Shown in pieces: positions 54,544 to 64,000 of a stretch of 64,000 nucleotides of DNA. Source of the stretch: Winogradskyella bathintestinalis (GTDB lineage: Bacteria; Bacteroidota; Bacteroidia; Flavobacteriales; Flavobacteriaceae). The translations under genes and the position numbers were made by a program. Position 1 is the stretch's first letter; every line of letters begins with the position of its first letter. The notes beneath the pieces are model-generated. The model was not told the origin of the DNA, did not search any database, and saw only the letters and a list, made by a program, of their open reading frames with translations. Where the stretch lies: assembly GCF_030407435.1 (NCBI RefSeq), contig NZ_JASDDK010000002.1:714702-778701 (forward strand), read 5' to 3'.

Positions 54544-56709
54544 ATGATGAAACACTTACTGTCCATTTTACTACTTAATCTATGTCTATTTTCTTTTGGA
54601 CAAGTCACGTTTAATACGGTACCCATTAATAAACAATTGGTTGCTAGAGATCTTACAACAAACTTAGGAACGGTTACCGTTGCAGGAAATGTTAATAGTT
54701 CTGGTATTAATTATGATGCTATTCAAGTGGTTATTTTACGAAATAATGTTGCTTATAGTTCAGTGACTGAGCCCCTTAATTACAGCGGGAACACAGCTGC
54801 TTTTAATATTGATGCCACTATTGCTTCTGAGTTAGCAAATTATACGATAACCATAAACGGAATAACAGCCGGAAACCCAACACCAATTAGGCAAGCCTCT
54901 GAAGTTGTTGCCGGAGACGTATTTATTGTACAAGGACAATCTAATGCTGAAGCAAATTCAAGAAATGGAAGTGCCAATGCCAACCAAAGTCCCTTTCTAA
55001 GAGTTTATGCTAGTGGAACGGAAAATGGAGGTAATTTGCAAAATAATGATAATTGGTTTTATGCAGAAGGCGACAGACATAAGGATATAGATGGTAATGC
55101 TGGCCAATGGGGCTTAAAATTAGCTCGTATGCTTATGGACGATTTACAAATTCCAATTGCTATTTTTAATGGTGCTCATGGTGGACAACCTATTGAATTT
55201 TTTCAAGCACCTAATGATTATTCAACTTCAACAGCTTCAAACTATGGTAGAATGTACTACCGTTTGAACAAAACAGGATTAAAAAACAATGTACGTGCTA
55301 TATTATGGTCGCAAGGTGAAGCAAATTCCTTTGGAACGGGTTTAGCCACTCAAAGTTATGTTAACCTTTTTAATGATCTTAAAGCTGACTGGCTAAACGA
55401 CTATCCGAATATAGAGCATTTCTACATGTTTCAAACAAGAGATTGCGATTGTGGTACAACATCCGGAGGACGTTTAAAAATTAAAGAAGCACAACGTCTT
55501 TTAGCGTTAAATGATGCCACTATTTCTATTATGCCAACTACGGGCATGACTTTACATAATGATAATTGTCATTATCCATACATCAACGGATATGAAAAAT
55601 TTGCCAACAGAATTTATCCTCTAGTTAAACGTGATATTTATGGAGAAAGTTTCCCATCAAATATAGATGCACCAATGGTTATTTCAGCAAAACTTATGAG
55701 TCCAACTTCATTGGAAATTGAAACTGATATGCCGTTGCAATTAAACACTACAGATAATGTTACCTTACTTAATAGAATTCAACAAGATTATACTTTGAGA
55801 AATGTTGGTTCTGCGACGATAACAGCCGCTCAAGTTTCTGGTAATAAAATTATTTTTACACTTTCTACCTATCCTGGCTATGGAAGATCTTCTACAATTT
55901 CATTTATAGGTAAAAATTCGGGAAGTACGTTTAACATTACAAATACTAATGAATTAGAATTAGTTAATTTTAGTTTTTTTCCTATTGAGGATTTATCTGA
56001 CAATGGAAACCCACCAGATGGAGGCAACCCTTCGGGAAACGGAAGTGATAATACCAATCCTAAAATTCTCCAACTCGAAAATGGTGGACAAATATTTGTA
56101 AAAGCCAATGCTTCCTTAAATTTGAAAGGTTTAAGATTAACCCCAAGCGTAGATTTCACATTAGACAACAATAATATCGCTACCAGATCTTTAACGGCGA
56201 TAGGCACAGCACCAAATGAAAGCATGGCAAGAGTTTTTAATTTTGCCTCAGCGACTTCAGGTTTTACAGGTACAATTAGATACTATTACGATGATGTTGA
56301 TTTAGGAAACATTACACATGAAGACGCCGTTTTACAAATAAAAGACGATACTGACACATGGTCGTCTTATACGGATGAAGACAGTAATAACAATAAGGTA
56401 ACTTATACATTTAGCAATCCTATACAACTTAAATCGGTTACAGCATCGGCGTCAGCAACGACGTTGAGCGTTGATACTTTAACAGAAGAAATGAATATTA
56501 ATATATATCCTAATCCTGTAAAATCTATTATAAATCTAGACTATAATGGTGATTTAAAAACAAAAATGTTTGATTTTTCTGGAAGATTATTATTAGAGAC
56601 AGAATCTAAAACGATAGACATGAGCACCATGCCTACAGGTGTTTATGTTCTCCAAACAACAGAAACTACCACTAATAAGCAAAACAGTTATAAAGTCATT
56701 AAAAAGTAA
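54544..56709 (+). CDS. Secreted SGNH/SASA-type carbohydrate esterase with module and T9SS sorting domain
   Basis: This is a 721-residue exported protein. A signal peptide (about 1-20) and a beta-sandwich (20-120) precede a SASA/sialate O-acetylesterase-like catalytic domain. The nucleophile Ser133 is in VQGQSNAEANS, the second block reads LWSQGEANSFG, and the His is in NCHYPYINGYEKFA. A linker rich in Gly, Asn and Pro leads to the shared module (about 500-640), and the T9SS sorting domain follows (about 650-721). It should remove acetyl groups from polysaccharides at the cell surface. The frame opens at a TTG (54523), but the ATG at 54544 or 54547 fits the signal peptide. Confidence 0.8.
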   Translation: MMKHLLSILLLNLCLFSFGQVTFNTVPINKQLVARDLTTNLGTVTVAGNVNSSGINYDAIQVVILRNNVAYSSVTEPLNYSGNTAAFNIDATIASELANYTITINGITAGNPTPIRQASEVVAGDVFIVQGQSNAEANSRNGSANANQSPFLRVYASGTENGGNLQNNDNWFYAEGDRHKDIDGNAGQWGLKLARMLMDDLQIPIAIFNGAHGGQPIEFFQAPNDYSTSTASNYGRMYYRLNKTGLKNNVRAILWSQGEANSFGTGLATQSYVNLFNDLKADWLNDYPNIEHFYMFQTRDCDCGTTSGGRLKIKEAQRLLALNDATISIMPTTGMTLHNDNCHYPYINGYEKFANRIYPLVKRDIYGESFPSNIDAPMVISAKLMSPTSLEIETDMPLQLNTTDNVTLLNRIQQDYTLRNVGSATITAAQVSGNKIIFTLSTYPGYGRSSTISFIGKNSGSTFNITNTNELELVNFSFFPIEDLSDNGNPPDGGNPSGNGSDNTNPKILQLENGGQIFVKANASLNLKGLRLTPSVDFTLDNNNIATRSLTAIGTAPNESMARVFNFASATSGFTGTIRYYYDDVDLGNITHEDAVLQIKDDTDTWSSYTDEDSNNNKVTYTFSNPIQLKSVTASASATTLSVDTLTEEMNINIYPNPVKSIINLDYNGDLKTKMFDFSGRLLLETESKTIDMSTMPTGVYVLQTTETTTNKQNSYKVIKK
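56037..56706 (+). repeat. Cassette copy A (linker, module, sorting domain)
   Basis: This is the 3' part of the esterase gene. It is clearly related to copy B at 57600-58278 at protein level (GSDNTNPKILQLENGG here, GSDNTNPNVLQLENGG there) and in overall layout, and looks like a duplication that joined the same export cassette to two different enzymes. Confidence 0.7.
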
Positions 56710-56712
56710 AAA

Positions 56713-58281
56713 ATGAGTCTTAATAATCATAATATAAAGACCACTTTTTTAATTGGTTTTATCTTACAGATATTTTTTAGTTTCAGTGTATACAGTCAGT
56801 GTAACGGTTCTGTATATAGCTGTAATAAAAGATATAATGAAGTGGCTTATTTGACCACGCATAATTCATTTAATTCTGGACAAGACGGCTTTATTCTACC
56901 TAATCAAAACAATAATATTGCGACTCAACTCAACGATGGCGTTCGCGGTTTGATGATTGATGTTTATGATAACGGAGGTACTACCGTTACCTATCATGGT
57001 TTTCCTTTCTTAGGATCAGAACCTTTATCGACTTCTTTAGAGGCCATAAAAAATTTCTTAGATAATAATCCGAATGAAATTGTTACCATAATTTTCCAGA
57101 ATGACCCTGCTGTAAGCGCTAATGCTATTGAAACAGATTTTACACAGGCTGGTTTAATGGATTATCTCCATACTCAAAACAGGCTTACGACTTGGCCATC
57201 ATTACAAACCATGATAGATACCGATAAGCGTTTAGTGATTTTTAATGAAGTAAATAATGCTGGTGTAGGGCAAGATTGGTACCATCATATTTGGGATTAT
57301 GCGGTAGAAATTAATTATGGAACAGTAAATTGTGATTACAACCGAGGGAATCCTTTAAATGGATTATTCGTTTTTAATCATTTTGTTACTTCAGGTACAG
57401 GTACGGCAAATACAACTGAAGCTCAAATGGCTAATTCAAATCCATTTTTTATAAATCATGTCATGCAATGCCAAGACGAAAAAAATAAATTTCCTAATTT
57501 CATTGCTGTTGATTTTTATGATCTTGGCAACACAATGGATGTGGTTGGGATATTAAACGCATTAAATATTGAAAGTGGTGGTAATAATGACAATGGCAAC
57601 TCACCTGGCTATGGGAGCGATAATACCAACCCCAACGTACTTCAATTAGAAAATGGTGGTCAAATTACTATCAAAGCCAATGGCTCGTTAAACTTAAAAG
57701 GATTAAAGTTAAAACCTAATGTAGATTACACATTGGTTGCAGATAATATGTTAACGAGGTCTTTGGATGCTCTAGGTTCCGCACCTAATGAGAGTATGGC
57801 AAGAGTTTTTAATTTTAACTCAGCTGTAAACGATTTTACAGGTGAAATTATTTATTATTATGACGATGTTGATTTAGGAAATATAACACACGAGAACGCA
57901 GTTTTACAAATTAAAAATGATTCAGATATTTGGAATAGTTACGAAGATGAAGATACAGACAACAACCAAATCACTCATACTTTCGAGAGCCCTATTCAAC
58001 TAAAATCTGTTACCGCTTCTGCTTCAGAAATAACACTAGGAGTTAATCCGGTCATTGAAAATATGACAATTTCAGTATTTCCAAATCCGGTAACCTCAGA
58101 ATTGAATATTAAATATGAGAACAATTTAACAACAACTATAATTGATTTTCTTGGACGACCTGTAATCACAACACCGTCTAAAACAATAAACATGTCTAGT
58201 CTGCCTAATGGCATTTATATCGTGAGAATGACAGACATGTTAACGAATAAAACTAATAGTTATAAGGTTATAAAACAATAG
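56713..58281 (+). CDS. Secreted PI-PLC X-domain protein with module and T9SS sorting domain
   Basis: This is a 522-residue exported protein. A signal peptide (about 1-29) is followed by a phosphatidylinositol-specific phospholipase C X-like domain (about 40-290). The two catalytic His are His50 (in YLTTHNSFNS) and His95 (in TVTYHGFPF), and GVRGLMIDVYD is the usual third block. The shared module (about 300-440) and a T9SS sorting domain (about 450-522, VFPNPVTSELNI) follow. It may cleave phosphodiesters of lipids or glycans outside the cell. It starts 3 bases after the esterase gene, so the two form an operon, and it ends 2 bases from the convergent GH3 gene. Confidence 0.85.
   Translation: MSLNNHNIKTTFLIGFILQIFFSFSVYSQCNGSVYSCNKRYNEVAYLTTHNSFNSGQDGFILPNQNNNIATQLNDGVRGLMIDVYDNGGTTVTYHGFPFLGSEPLSTSLEAIKNFLDNNPNEIVTIIFQNDPAVSANAIETDFTQAGLMDYLHTQNRLTTWPSLQTMIDTDKRLVIFNEVNNAGVGQDWYHHIWDYAVEINYGTVNCDYNRGNPLNGLFVFNHFVTSGTGTANTTEAQMANSNPFFINHVMQCQDEKNKFPNFIAVDFYDLGNTMDVVGILNALNIESGGNNDNGNSPGYGSDNTNPNVLQLENGGQITIKANGSLNLKGLKLKPNVDYTLVADNMLTRSLDALGSAPNESMARVFNFNSAVNDFTGEIIYYYDDVDLGNITHENAVLQIKNDSDIWNSYEDEDTDNNQITHTFESPIQLKSVTASASEITLGVNPVIENMTISVFPNPVTSELNIKYENNLTTTIIDFLGRPVITTPSKTINMSSLPNGIYIVRMTDMLTNKTNSYKVIKQ
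57600..58278 (+). repeat. Cassette copy B (linker, module, sorting domain)
   Basis: This is the 3' part of the PI-PLC-like gene, matching copy A at 56037-56706. The module proper also matches, more distantly, residues 22-150 of the protein at 52715. Confidence 0.7.
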
Positions 58282-58283
58282 CC

Positions 58284-60482
58284 TTATTGAATTGTTATTT
58301 TAATTTCTTTTGCAATAGCATCAGAAGCATTTCCTACATAAATGATATAATCGCCTTTTTCGATCTTCCAATCTGAAATAGATTCATCGTAGAAGGCGAG
58401 ATTATCAACATCGAGTTTTAGGTCTATTTTTTTAGTTTCACCAGGTATAAGGTTTACTTTTTTGAATCCTTTTAATTCTTTTACAGCTCTATTTATTTTA
58501 GAATTTACCTTACCGACATAAACTTGTACCACTTCTGCACCCTCAGAATTTCCAATGTTTTTTAACGTTGAACTCACGTTGATAGTATCTCCAACTTGAT
58601 ACGATTTCTTATCTGTTTTTATGTCGTATTGCTTAAATGTTGTATATGATAAACCATGACCAAATGCAAAAAGAGGATCTATATTTTTAGTATCGTGCCA
58701 ACGGTAACCCACTAAAATATCTTCTTTATAGTATTGAGTTTCTCCATTACCAGGATAAGACAATTCACCATAAAAATGAGCAGCATTATCAGACAATTTC
58801 TTTGGAAACGAAAATGGCAATTTTCCTGAAGGGTTAACCTCCCCACTTAGAACAGAAGCCAAAGCATGCCCTGCTTCACTACCCAAATACCATCCTTGCA
58901 CAATGGATTTTACCTTAGACTGCCACGGCATACTAACGGCATTTCCACTAATTAAAACAACGGCTATATTTTTATTAATCTTGGCAATTGCTTCAATTAA
59001 TTCGTCTTGGTTATAAGGAAGATTATAATGTTGTCTATCTGCACCCTCACTATCTTGAGAGTGATTTTTGTTAAGACCTCCAAAAAATAATACAACATCT
59101 GCTTTTTCTGCTATTGATAATGCTTCTATCTTCAATTCGCTATTTCTTTTATCATTATCATCTGAAGTATATCCTGCAGAATGCATAATTTCAGCATTTG
59201 CATATTGTTTTTGCAAACCTTCGAGTGGTGATATTTCGTTTGCTACTTTTAATTCTGAAGAACCTCCTCCAATGGTCATCGATTTTGTAGCGTTTTCACC
59301 GATTACTGCAATTGTCATTTTAGTTGAAACATCAATTGGTAAAAAATCGTTGTTATTTTGCAGCAACACTATACCTTCTGTAGCCACATTGTATGCGGTA
59401 TCTAAATGTGCCTGATTGTTAATACTGCCAAACGGACGATTTTTATCTAACGAAGTTCTATACATTAATCGCAATATTCTCCTCACTTTATCATTTAAAA
59501 TACTTTCGTCTACTTCACCATTAACTATTTTATCTAAAAAGGGTTTGGCCAAAAAATTATTATTGTAGGCTAAACGTTTTGGTAGATTATCATGTGAAGG
59601 GGTGCCCATTTCAATGTCTAATCCATTATAAATCGCTTCTGTAACATCGTGAGTACCTCCCCAATCTGAAATTACTACTCCATCAAAGTTCCATCTATTT
59701 TTCAAAATATCATTAAGTAAAATATCGTTGTGGCAACAATGCTCACCTCTAAATTTATTATAAGCTCCCATTATAGACCACGCCTTTCCTTCTTGCACAG
59801 CTGCTTTAAAGGCTGGCAAATAAATTTCGTGCAATGCTCGGTCACTGACTTCAACATTAATATGACCTCGCCAATGTTCTTGATTATTAAGCGCATAATG
59901 CTTAACACAAGCCGCAACACCATTGTTCTGAATGCCGTGTATATATGGCACCACTAGCGTTGAGGCCAAAAACGGATCCTCTCCCATATATTCAAAATTT
60001 CGACCATTCAATGGTGTTCTGTATATATTGACCCCAGGGCCTAATAACACATCTTTTTTTCTATAACGTGCCTCTTCACCTAAACAAACTCCATAAGCTT
60101 TGGATAACTCTGGATTAAAAGTAGCCGCTAAACACGTTAAGGCCGGAAAGGCGGTAATGTAATCATTTGTCCAATTGGCATAATCTCAATTATCCCAATT
60201 CATTTCTGCTCTAATACCGTGAGGACCATCGGACATCCATAATTCAGGAATGCCAAGTCGAGGAACTCCTGGCGAGCTAAATTTCGATTGTGCATGGCAC
60301 ATCGCTACTTTTTCTTCTAAAGTTAAAAGTGACAGAATGCTATCTATTTTAACTTGTAAGTTTTGTTCGTTTCGATTTGAATTTTGTGCTTCAGAATTTG
60401 AAATAAATAATAAAAATACTCCTATCGATAATATAAATTTAAGAGTATTTGTGAGGAAATTTTGACTTAAGCGAGTGGTCAT
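58284..60482 (-). pseudogene. Exported GH3 beta-glucosidase interrupted by an in-frame TGA
   Basis: The whole frame encodes a GH3 enzyme of 732 codons with a signal peptide, the block MSDGPHGIRAE, the segment YRKKDVLLGPGVNIYRTPLNG and the nucleophile Asp273 in VVISDWGGTHD. Codon 99 (60186-60188) is TGA, where related enzymes, as I recall them, have Trp in a NWD-x-W-x-YA context (TGG to TGA is one base). There is no frameshift and no other damage, so the mutation is recent or a sequencing error. A translated C-terminal part alone would lack the signal peptide. It converges with the PI-PLC gene and is divergent from the membrane-spanning regulator. Confidence 0.82.
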
Positions 60483-60740
60483 TAGTTTGGGTAAATTTAG
60501 TTGGAAATTCGTTCGTTACAATTTAGAAATAATAACTACTTTTCTGTTTAAAGATAGCGTCTTTTGCTTGAAAAACATTTGTCAAATCCATAATATTTAA
60601 AGGTATTTTCGTTGTCCTTTTTTAAAAAATTGACAAAAAATCAATAATTAATAATTATGAGACTAAATATTTTATTATGTTAAATAATATTTAATTAACT
60701 TCGTTCACTCTTAAAAAAAAACCCCTAATAATATTTTTCA

Positions 60741-63290
60741 ATGTGCAAAATTCTATTTAGAATATTACTCATTACATCTGTTTTATTTCCATCCTTATTA
60801 ATCGCTCAAGGCATAGAATTTAATTCTAATGATAATTTAATTTCTAATAGAACCTCTTATAATGTATTTGAATACAACCAACCAAAGTTTACAGGAGCGT
60901 TTAGTTTTAAATTTAGTTTATCTATAAACGATCCGTTAAGTTTTGGTTACATTTCTTCTATTAAAAATAAAGAAAGTGAAAATTCTTATTCAATATCTTA
61001 TATTAATACTTCACCCAATTCTGGACAGATAAAATTTAATTTAGATGCTGTAAAGAATATTTTTACAATTCCGATTGAAGCCGAACGTTTAGGATCGAAA
61101 CGCTGGATCGATATTACTATTCATTTTAATTCTAATGAAAACAACATCGAACTTATAGTCAACAATAAAAGTTACCTGTATGAAGAGTGTGTGTTTCAAA
61201 ACAGTATTGTACCAGAAATCTATTTTGGTAAACATCAAAATGTAATTGAAGTACCTTCAATGAGTATAAAAAATTTACACATTGAAAATGGCGGTGAAAA
61301 TTATGTGTTCAATTTTAATGAGAGCAGCGGTGAAGAAGTTTTTGATGAGAATGGCAAACGTTATGGCAAAATATTACACGCTAATTGGCTGATAAGCAAC
61401 TCATATTACTGGAAGCATAGATATTCTTTTACATCAAAAAAAGTGATTTCTGTGACTTACGATGAAAAGAATCAAAAATTTGTTTTTCTAAAAGATGATG
61501 CACTCACGGTTTATGATTTTAGAAAAGAAGACACCATTAAAAAATTACTGAAAAACAAGTTGCCTGTACCAATGCGTTTAGGCACAAGTATTCTAGATTG
61601 TGATGCCAACAAACTATATGTTTATGAGGTCAATGATGTAGCTGACAACGGAGCTACAGTTGCTCATATCGATTTGGATAGTTTGGTCTGGCGAGTAAAT
61701 AGTACAGAGCAATTACCTACACAACGGCATCATCATAATGCCATTTTTAATAAGAGTGAAGATGAGTTAATTATTTTTGGTGGTTTTGGAAATCAAAAAT
61801 TAACTAACAATTTCAATACATTTAATTTAACTACCAATAAATGGAATTTACAACGTTTTAAAGGCGATACTATTAGTCCGAGATATTTTTCTGGGTCCAC
61901 AAAAATTAAAGACACTGAAATTTTATTATTCGGTGGCATGGGTAATAAAACCGGAGATCCGAGTATTGGAAAAACTTATTATTACGATTGTTACAAGGTC
62001 AATCTTGAAACAAAAACCATTAAAAAGCTTTGGGATGTTAAACGAGAAGACACCAATATGGTTTCGAGTCGTAACATGGTTTTAACCACAGATTCTACAG
62101 CATTTTATACGCTATCTTATCCTGAATATATTGCAGCAACGCATCTTCAATTATATAAATACGATATAAAAAATGGCGACTACCAAATATTGGGGGACTC
62201 TATTCCTATGGTCTCAGAGCGCATTAGAACAAATGCTAATTTATATTATAACAAACAAACTGAAGAACTGTTTTGCGTTGCTCAAGAATTTGAACTCGAC
62301 GGATCCAACAAAGTCAATATTTATTCTATAAATGCACCACCTGTTTCAAAAGCAGTTATTTATAAAGCAGAAAATAAAAAAAGCACTAGTAAAAATTTAG
62401 TAATTATTATTTTACTTATTTGTATTCCTATTTTATTAATTGCTATTTACTTTTTAAAAAGAAAGAAGAAACAGAAAGAAATCATTTCAGACCAAGTAAA
62501 AATTATTGAGAATTTTAGTGTAGCGGATAAAACCCCGACAAAAACACCAAATTTTGTATCTGTATTTGGTGATTTTACAGTCTTTGACAAAAACGGGAAA
62601 GACATATCTTATATGTTTAGTCCAAAAATAAGACAGCTCTTTTTATATCTATTTTTTAATAGTAAAAAAGACGAGCAGACAGGAGTCACTTCTGAAAAAT
62701 TGCATACCACGCTTTGGCCAGATAGTACTCCACAAAAAGCAAAAAATTTAAAAAACGTTACTCTCAATCAATTACGAAATATTCTGAGAGAATTAAGTGA
62801 TATTGAAGTTATATACTCTTATGGCCACTTTTATATGGAGTTTGGAGATGCTTTTCACTGTGATTATTTTGATTTCAACACACAACTGAACCTTGTAAAA
62901 CAGGACTCTCTAGACACTAATTCTCTTACCAAATTTGTAAAATTAGCACGATCAGGAAAATTTTTAAAAGCTATTAATGATGAATGTTTTGATAAAATAA
63001 AAGAAAATTTCGAATATGAAATATTAGAAATAATTCCTAACCAACTGAAACGCTTTTATAAGGAAAAAAACTATACTTCTGTAATTGGTTTAACTGATAT
63101 ACTATACAATATTGATTCTATTAGTGAAATGGCATTCTATTATAGAATGCATGCGTATAATAAGATGGGCATGATAGAGAAAGCTAAAAAACACTTTAAT
63201 AATTTTAACTATAGATACAAAAAGTTAATTGGTGATGATTTTCCGCATACGTTTAATGAGGTTTTAAAAAAAATACCAAAACATTTATAA
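60741..63290 (+). CDS. Membrane-spanning one-component regulator: LamG/Kelch-like sensor, TM helix, winged helix, TPR-like end
   Basis: This is an 849-residue protein with an unusual order of parts. A signal peptide (1-22) is followed by a LamG-like beta-sandwich (about 24-215) and Kelch-type repeats (about 220-545, for example NKSEDELIIFGGFGNQ and KDTEILLFGGMGNK). One membrane helix (about 552-572) ends in a basic stop-transfer stretch RKKKQK. The cytoplasmic part has an OmpR/SARP-type winged helix (about 607-707, MFSPKIRQLFLYLFF, then RNILRELSDIEVIYSY) and a TPR-like helical end. It could bind an external glycan and control transcription without a kinase. It lies divergent to the GH3 gene. 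Confidence 0.82.
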   Translation: MCKILFRILLITSVLFPSLLIAQGIEFNSNDNLISNRTSYNVFEYNQPKFTGAFSFKFSLSINDPLSFGYISSIKNKESENSYSISYINTSPNSGQIKFNLDAVKNIFTIPIEAERLGSKRWIDITIHFNSNENNIELIVNNKSYLYEECVFQNSIVPEIYFGKHQNVIEVPSMSIKNLHIENGGENYVFNFNESSGEEVFDENGKRYGKILHANWLISNSYYWKHRYSFTSKKVISVTYDEKNQKFVFLKDDALTVYDFRKEDTIKKLLKNKLPVPMRLGTSILDCDANKLYVYEVNDVADNGATVAHIDLDSLVWRVNSTEQLPTQRHHHNAIFNKSEDELIIFGGFGNQKLTNNFNTFNLTTNKWNLQRFKGDTISPRYFSGSTKIKDTEILLFGGMGNKTGDPSIGKTYYYDCYKVNLETKTIKKLWDVKREDTNMVSSRNMVLTTDSTAFYTLSYPEYIAATHLQLYKYDIKNGDYQILGDSIPMVSERIRTNANLYYNKQTEELFCVAQEFELDGSNKVNIYSINAPPVSKAVIYKAENKKSTSKNLVIIILLICIPILLIAIYFLKRKKKQKEIISDQVKIIENFSVADKTPTKTPNFVSVFGDFTVFDKNGKDISYMFSPKIRQLFLYLFFNSKKDEQTGVTSEKLHTTLWPDSTPQKAKNLKNVTLNQLRNILRELSDIEVIYSYGHFYMEFGDAFHCDYFDFNTQLNLVKQDSLDTNSLTKFVKLARSGKFLKAINDECFDKIKENFEYEILEIIPNQLKRFYKEKNYTSVIGLTDILYNIDSISEMAFYYRMHAYNKMGMIEKAKKHFNNFNYRYKKLIGDDFPHTFNEVLKKIPKHL

Positions 63291-63489
63291 TCTAAATACG
63301 CTATTGTAATTGCTTGAATACTCAATATATTTCTACGTTATAACCCGTTGTATCTTTAATGGTCTTTAGTAAGTAACTATGAAAATTCACGGCATGAAAC
63401 GGATAGCATTTTAAACTTCTAAGAGATCTGGAATTGACAGTCTTAGGTAGTAATTAACTCATCGCAATTCCCTTTTAGTCTTTTTCAAT

Positions 63490-64000
63490 TTATGGGTTGA
63501 CGGTGTAAATCAACTGTCCGTTTTCACGATGACTATTACCTTCAGACGGTAAAAATGTTGAGATTACTAATTTACCATCTTCAATTGAGGTTATACTCGG
63601 ATTTGCAAAAGAGGTTGATTTATTAGGAGTCTTTAAATCTAACTCTGTGTAAAAAGCGCCATCACCAATTAAAAGTTTCCAAGTACTAAAATCGTTCTTT
63701 TTTATCTGTGCTTCTTGTAAAAGAAATGATTGTCCTAAATTATTAAAACTATAACGCCCACCAATATTACCTTTAAAACCCATAGCAATAATATTTTTGT
63801 TTGTGAGTTCATCTTTCCAGGCTTTCCAATCTTTAAAATCTTTTAAAATGCCTATTGCCTGATAATCTACATCGCCTTTGTTATAATAATGAAACCCTAT
63901 GAGTAAATGTGATTCTTCTGGAGTTCCTCCTATTATTTCTCTAATATCAGGTGTGCCCTCAGCAAAACGAGAAAATGATTTGCTTAATGAAATATCTTTT
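63490..64000 (-). CDS. C-terminal part of an exported-type protein of unknown family (5' end outside window)
   Basis: The frame is open to the right edge of the window, so only the last 170 residues are seen; the ATG at 63783 is internal. The protein is beta-rich with short repeated blocks (LSKSFSRFAEGTPDIRE near the start, then GFKGNIGGRYSFNNLG and ITSIEDGKLVISTF), which would fit a propeller or a carbohydrate-active enzyme end. I recognise no family. It converges with the regulator gene, 199 bases away. Confidence 0.5.
   Translation of the reverse strand, partial: KDISLSKSFSRFAEGTPDIREIIGGTPEESHLLIGFHYYNKGDVDYQAIGILKDFKDWKAWKDELTNKNIIAMGFKGNIGGRYSFNNLGQSFLLQEAQIKKNDFSTWKLLIGDGAFYTELDLKTPNKSTSFANPSITSIEDGKLVISTFLPSEGNSHRENGQLIYTVNP

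Noticed and set aside
60186-60188. UGA read as Trp by recoding in the GH3 gene
   Set aside because: Flavobacteria are not known to read UGA as Trp, and the window encodes RF1 while other genes end in TGA normally. A mutation or base error is simpler.
60598-60605. TACCTTTA on the minus strand as promoter of the broken GH3 gene
   Set aside because: One base off consensus, more than 100 bases from the start, and no further support, so it is not listed as a feature.
1-64000. tRNA genes, rRNA genes, CRISPR arrays, insertion sequences, integrases
   Set aside because: I looked for cloverleaf ends, regular spaced repeats, transposase motifs and terminal repeats and saw none that I can support.

Overview
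The window looks like a chromosomal segment of a marine-type member of the Flavobacteriaceae (Bacteroidota). The DNA is AT-rich, several genes carry the Bacteroidota -7 promoter element TAnnTTTG, secreted proteins end in type IX secretion (T9SS) type A sorting domains, and many gene families are typical of this group (DUF1684, DUF3078, DUF4197, DUF6268, a Lacal_2735-like small protein, glutamine synthetase III, GH3 enzymes). I see no rRNA, tRNA, CRISPR array, insertion sequence or prophage.

Layout. 1-14,100: metabolism and envelope. A truncated dienelactone hydrolase, a PLP-dependent transferase, an orphan Imm53 immunity protein, a secreted beta-helix protein, Mpl, a TPR protein, a very large alpha-2-macroglobulin with a CxEQ thioester motif, and a DUF1684 lipoprotein. 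14,400-18,430: redox and regulation. YpdA, an Lrp/AsnC regulator, a helicase-like ATPase, a SigZ-type sigma factor with a cysteine tail, an 11-cysteine 33-residue peptide and an OsmC protein. 18,572-35,600: mostly housekeeping. A fused acyl-CoA mutase of IcmF type, PurU, PyrF, PrfA, PurM and a divergent GSIII/GSII pair, with a frameshifted ABC ATPase and a small secreted peptide among them. 35,666-44,440: a YrbG-type antiporter, a T9SS endonuclease, and a regulator-MscS-barrel group preceded by a striking inverted repeat, then a DUF748 protein and Ohr.

44,600-64,000 is the accessory, surface-oriented part. It holds an overlapping pair of secreted proteins (one with a TonB plug but no barrel), a ManA-GH3 unit, and a cluster of exported proteins. 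Three proteins of this cluster share the same otherwise unrecognised beta-rich module followed by a T9SS sorting domain: one almost bare module protein, one SGNH/SASA-type esterase and one PI-PLC-like protein. A YadA-head/S74-chaperone protein is translationally coupled to the bare module protein. Next to them are a second GH3 gene broken by a TGA at a conserved Trp position and a membrane-spanning one-component regulator (LamG/Kelch-like outside, winged helix inside), which is a plausible regulator of the cluster.

The best leads for something undescribed are: (1) the SigZ cysteine tail next to a metallothionein-like peptide; (2) the TTAGTTC-N10-GAAC element found twice around the GbsR/MarR-type gene upstream of mscS; (3) the Kelch-TM-winged-helix regulator beside the T9SS cassette cluster; (4) the shared module itself. 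All family assignments come from reading protein sequence by eye; no database search was run.
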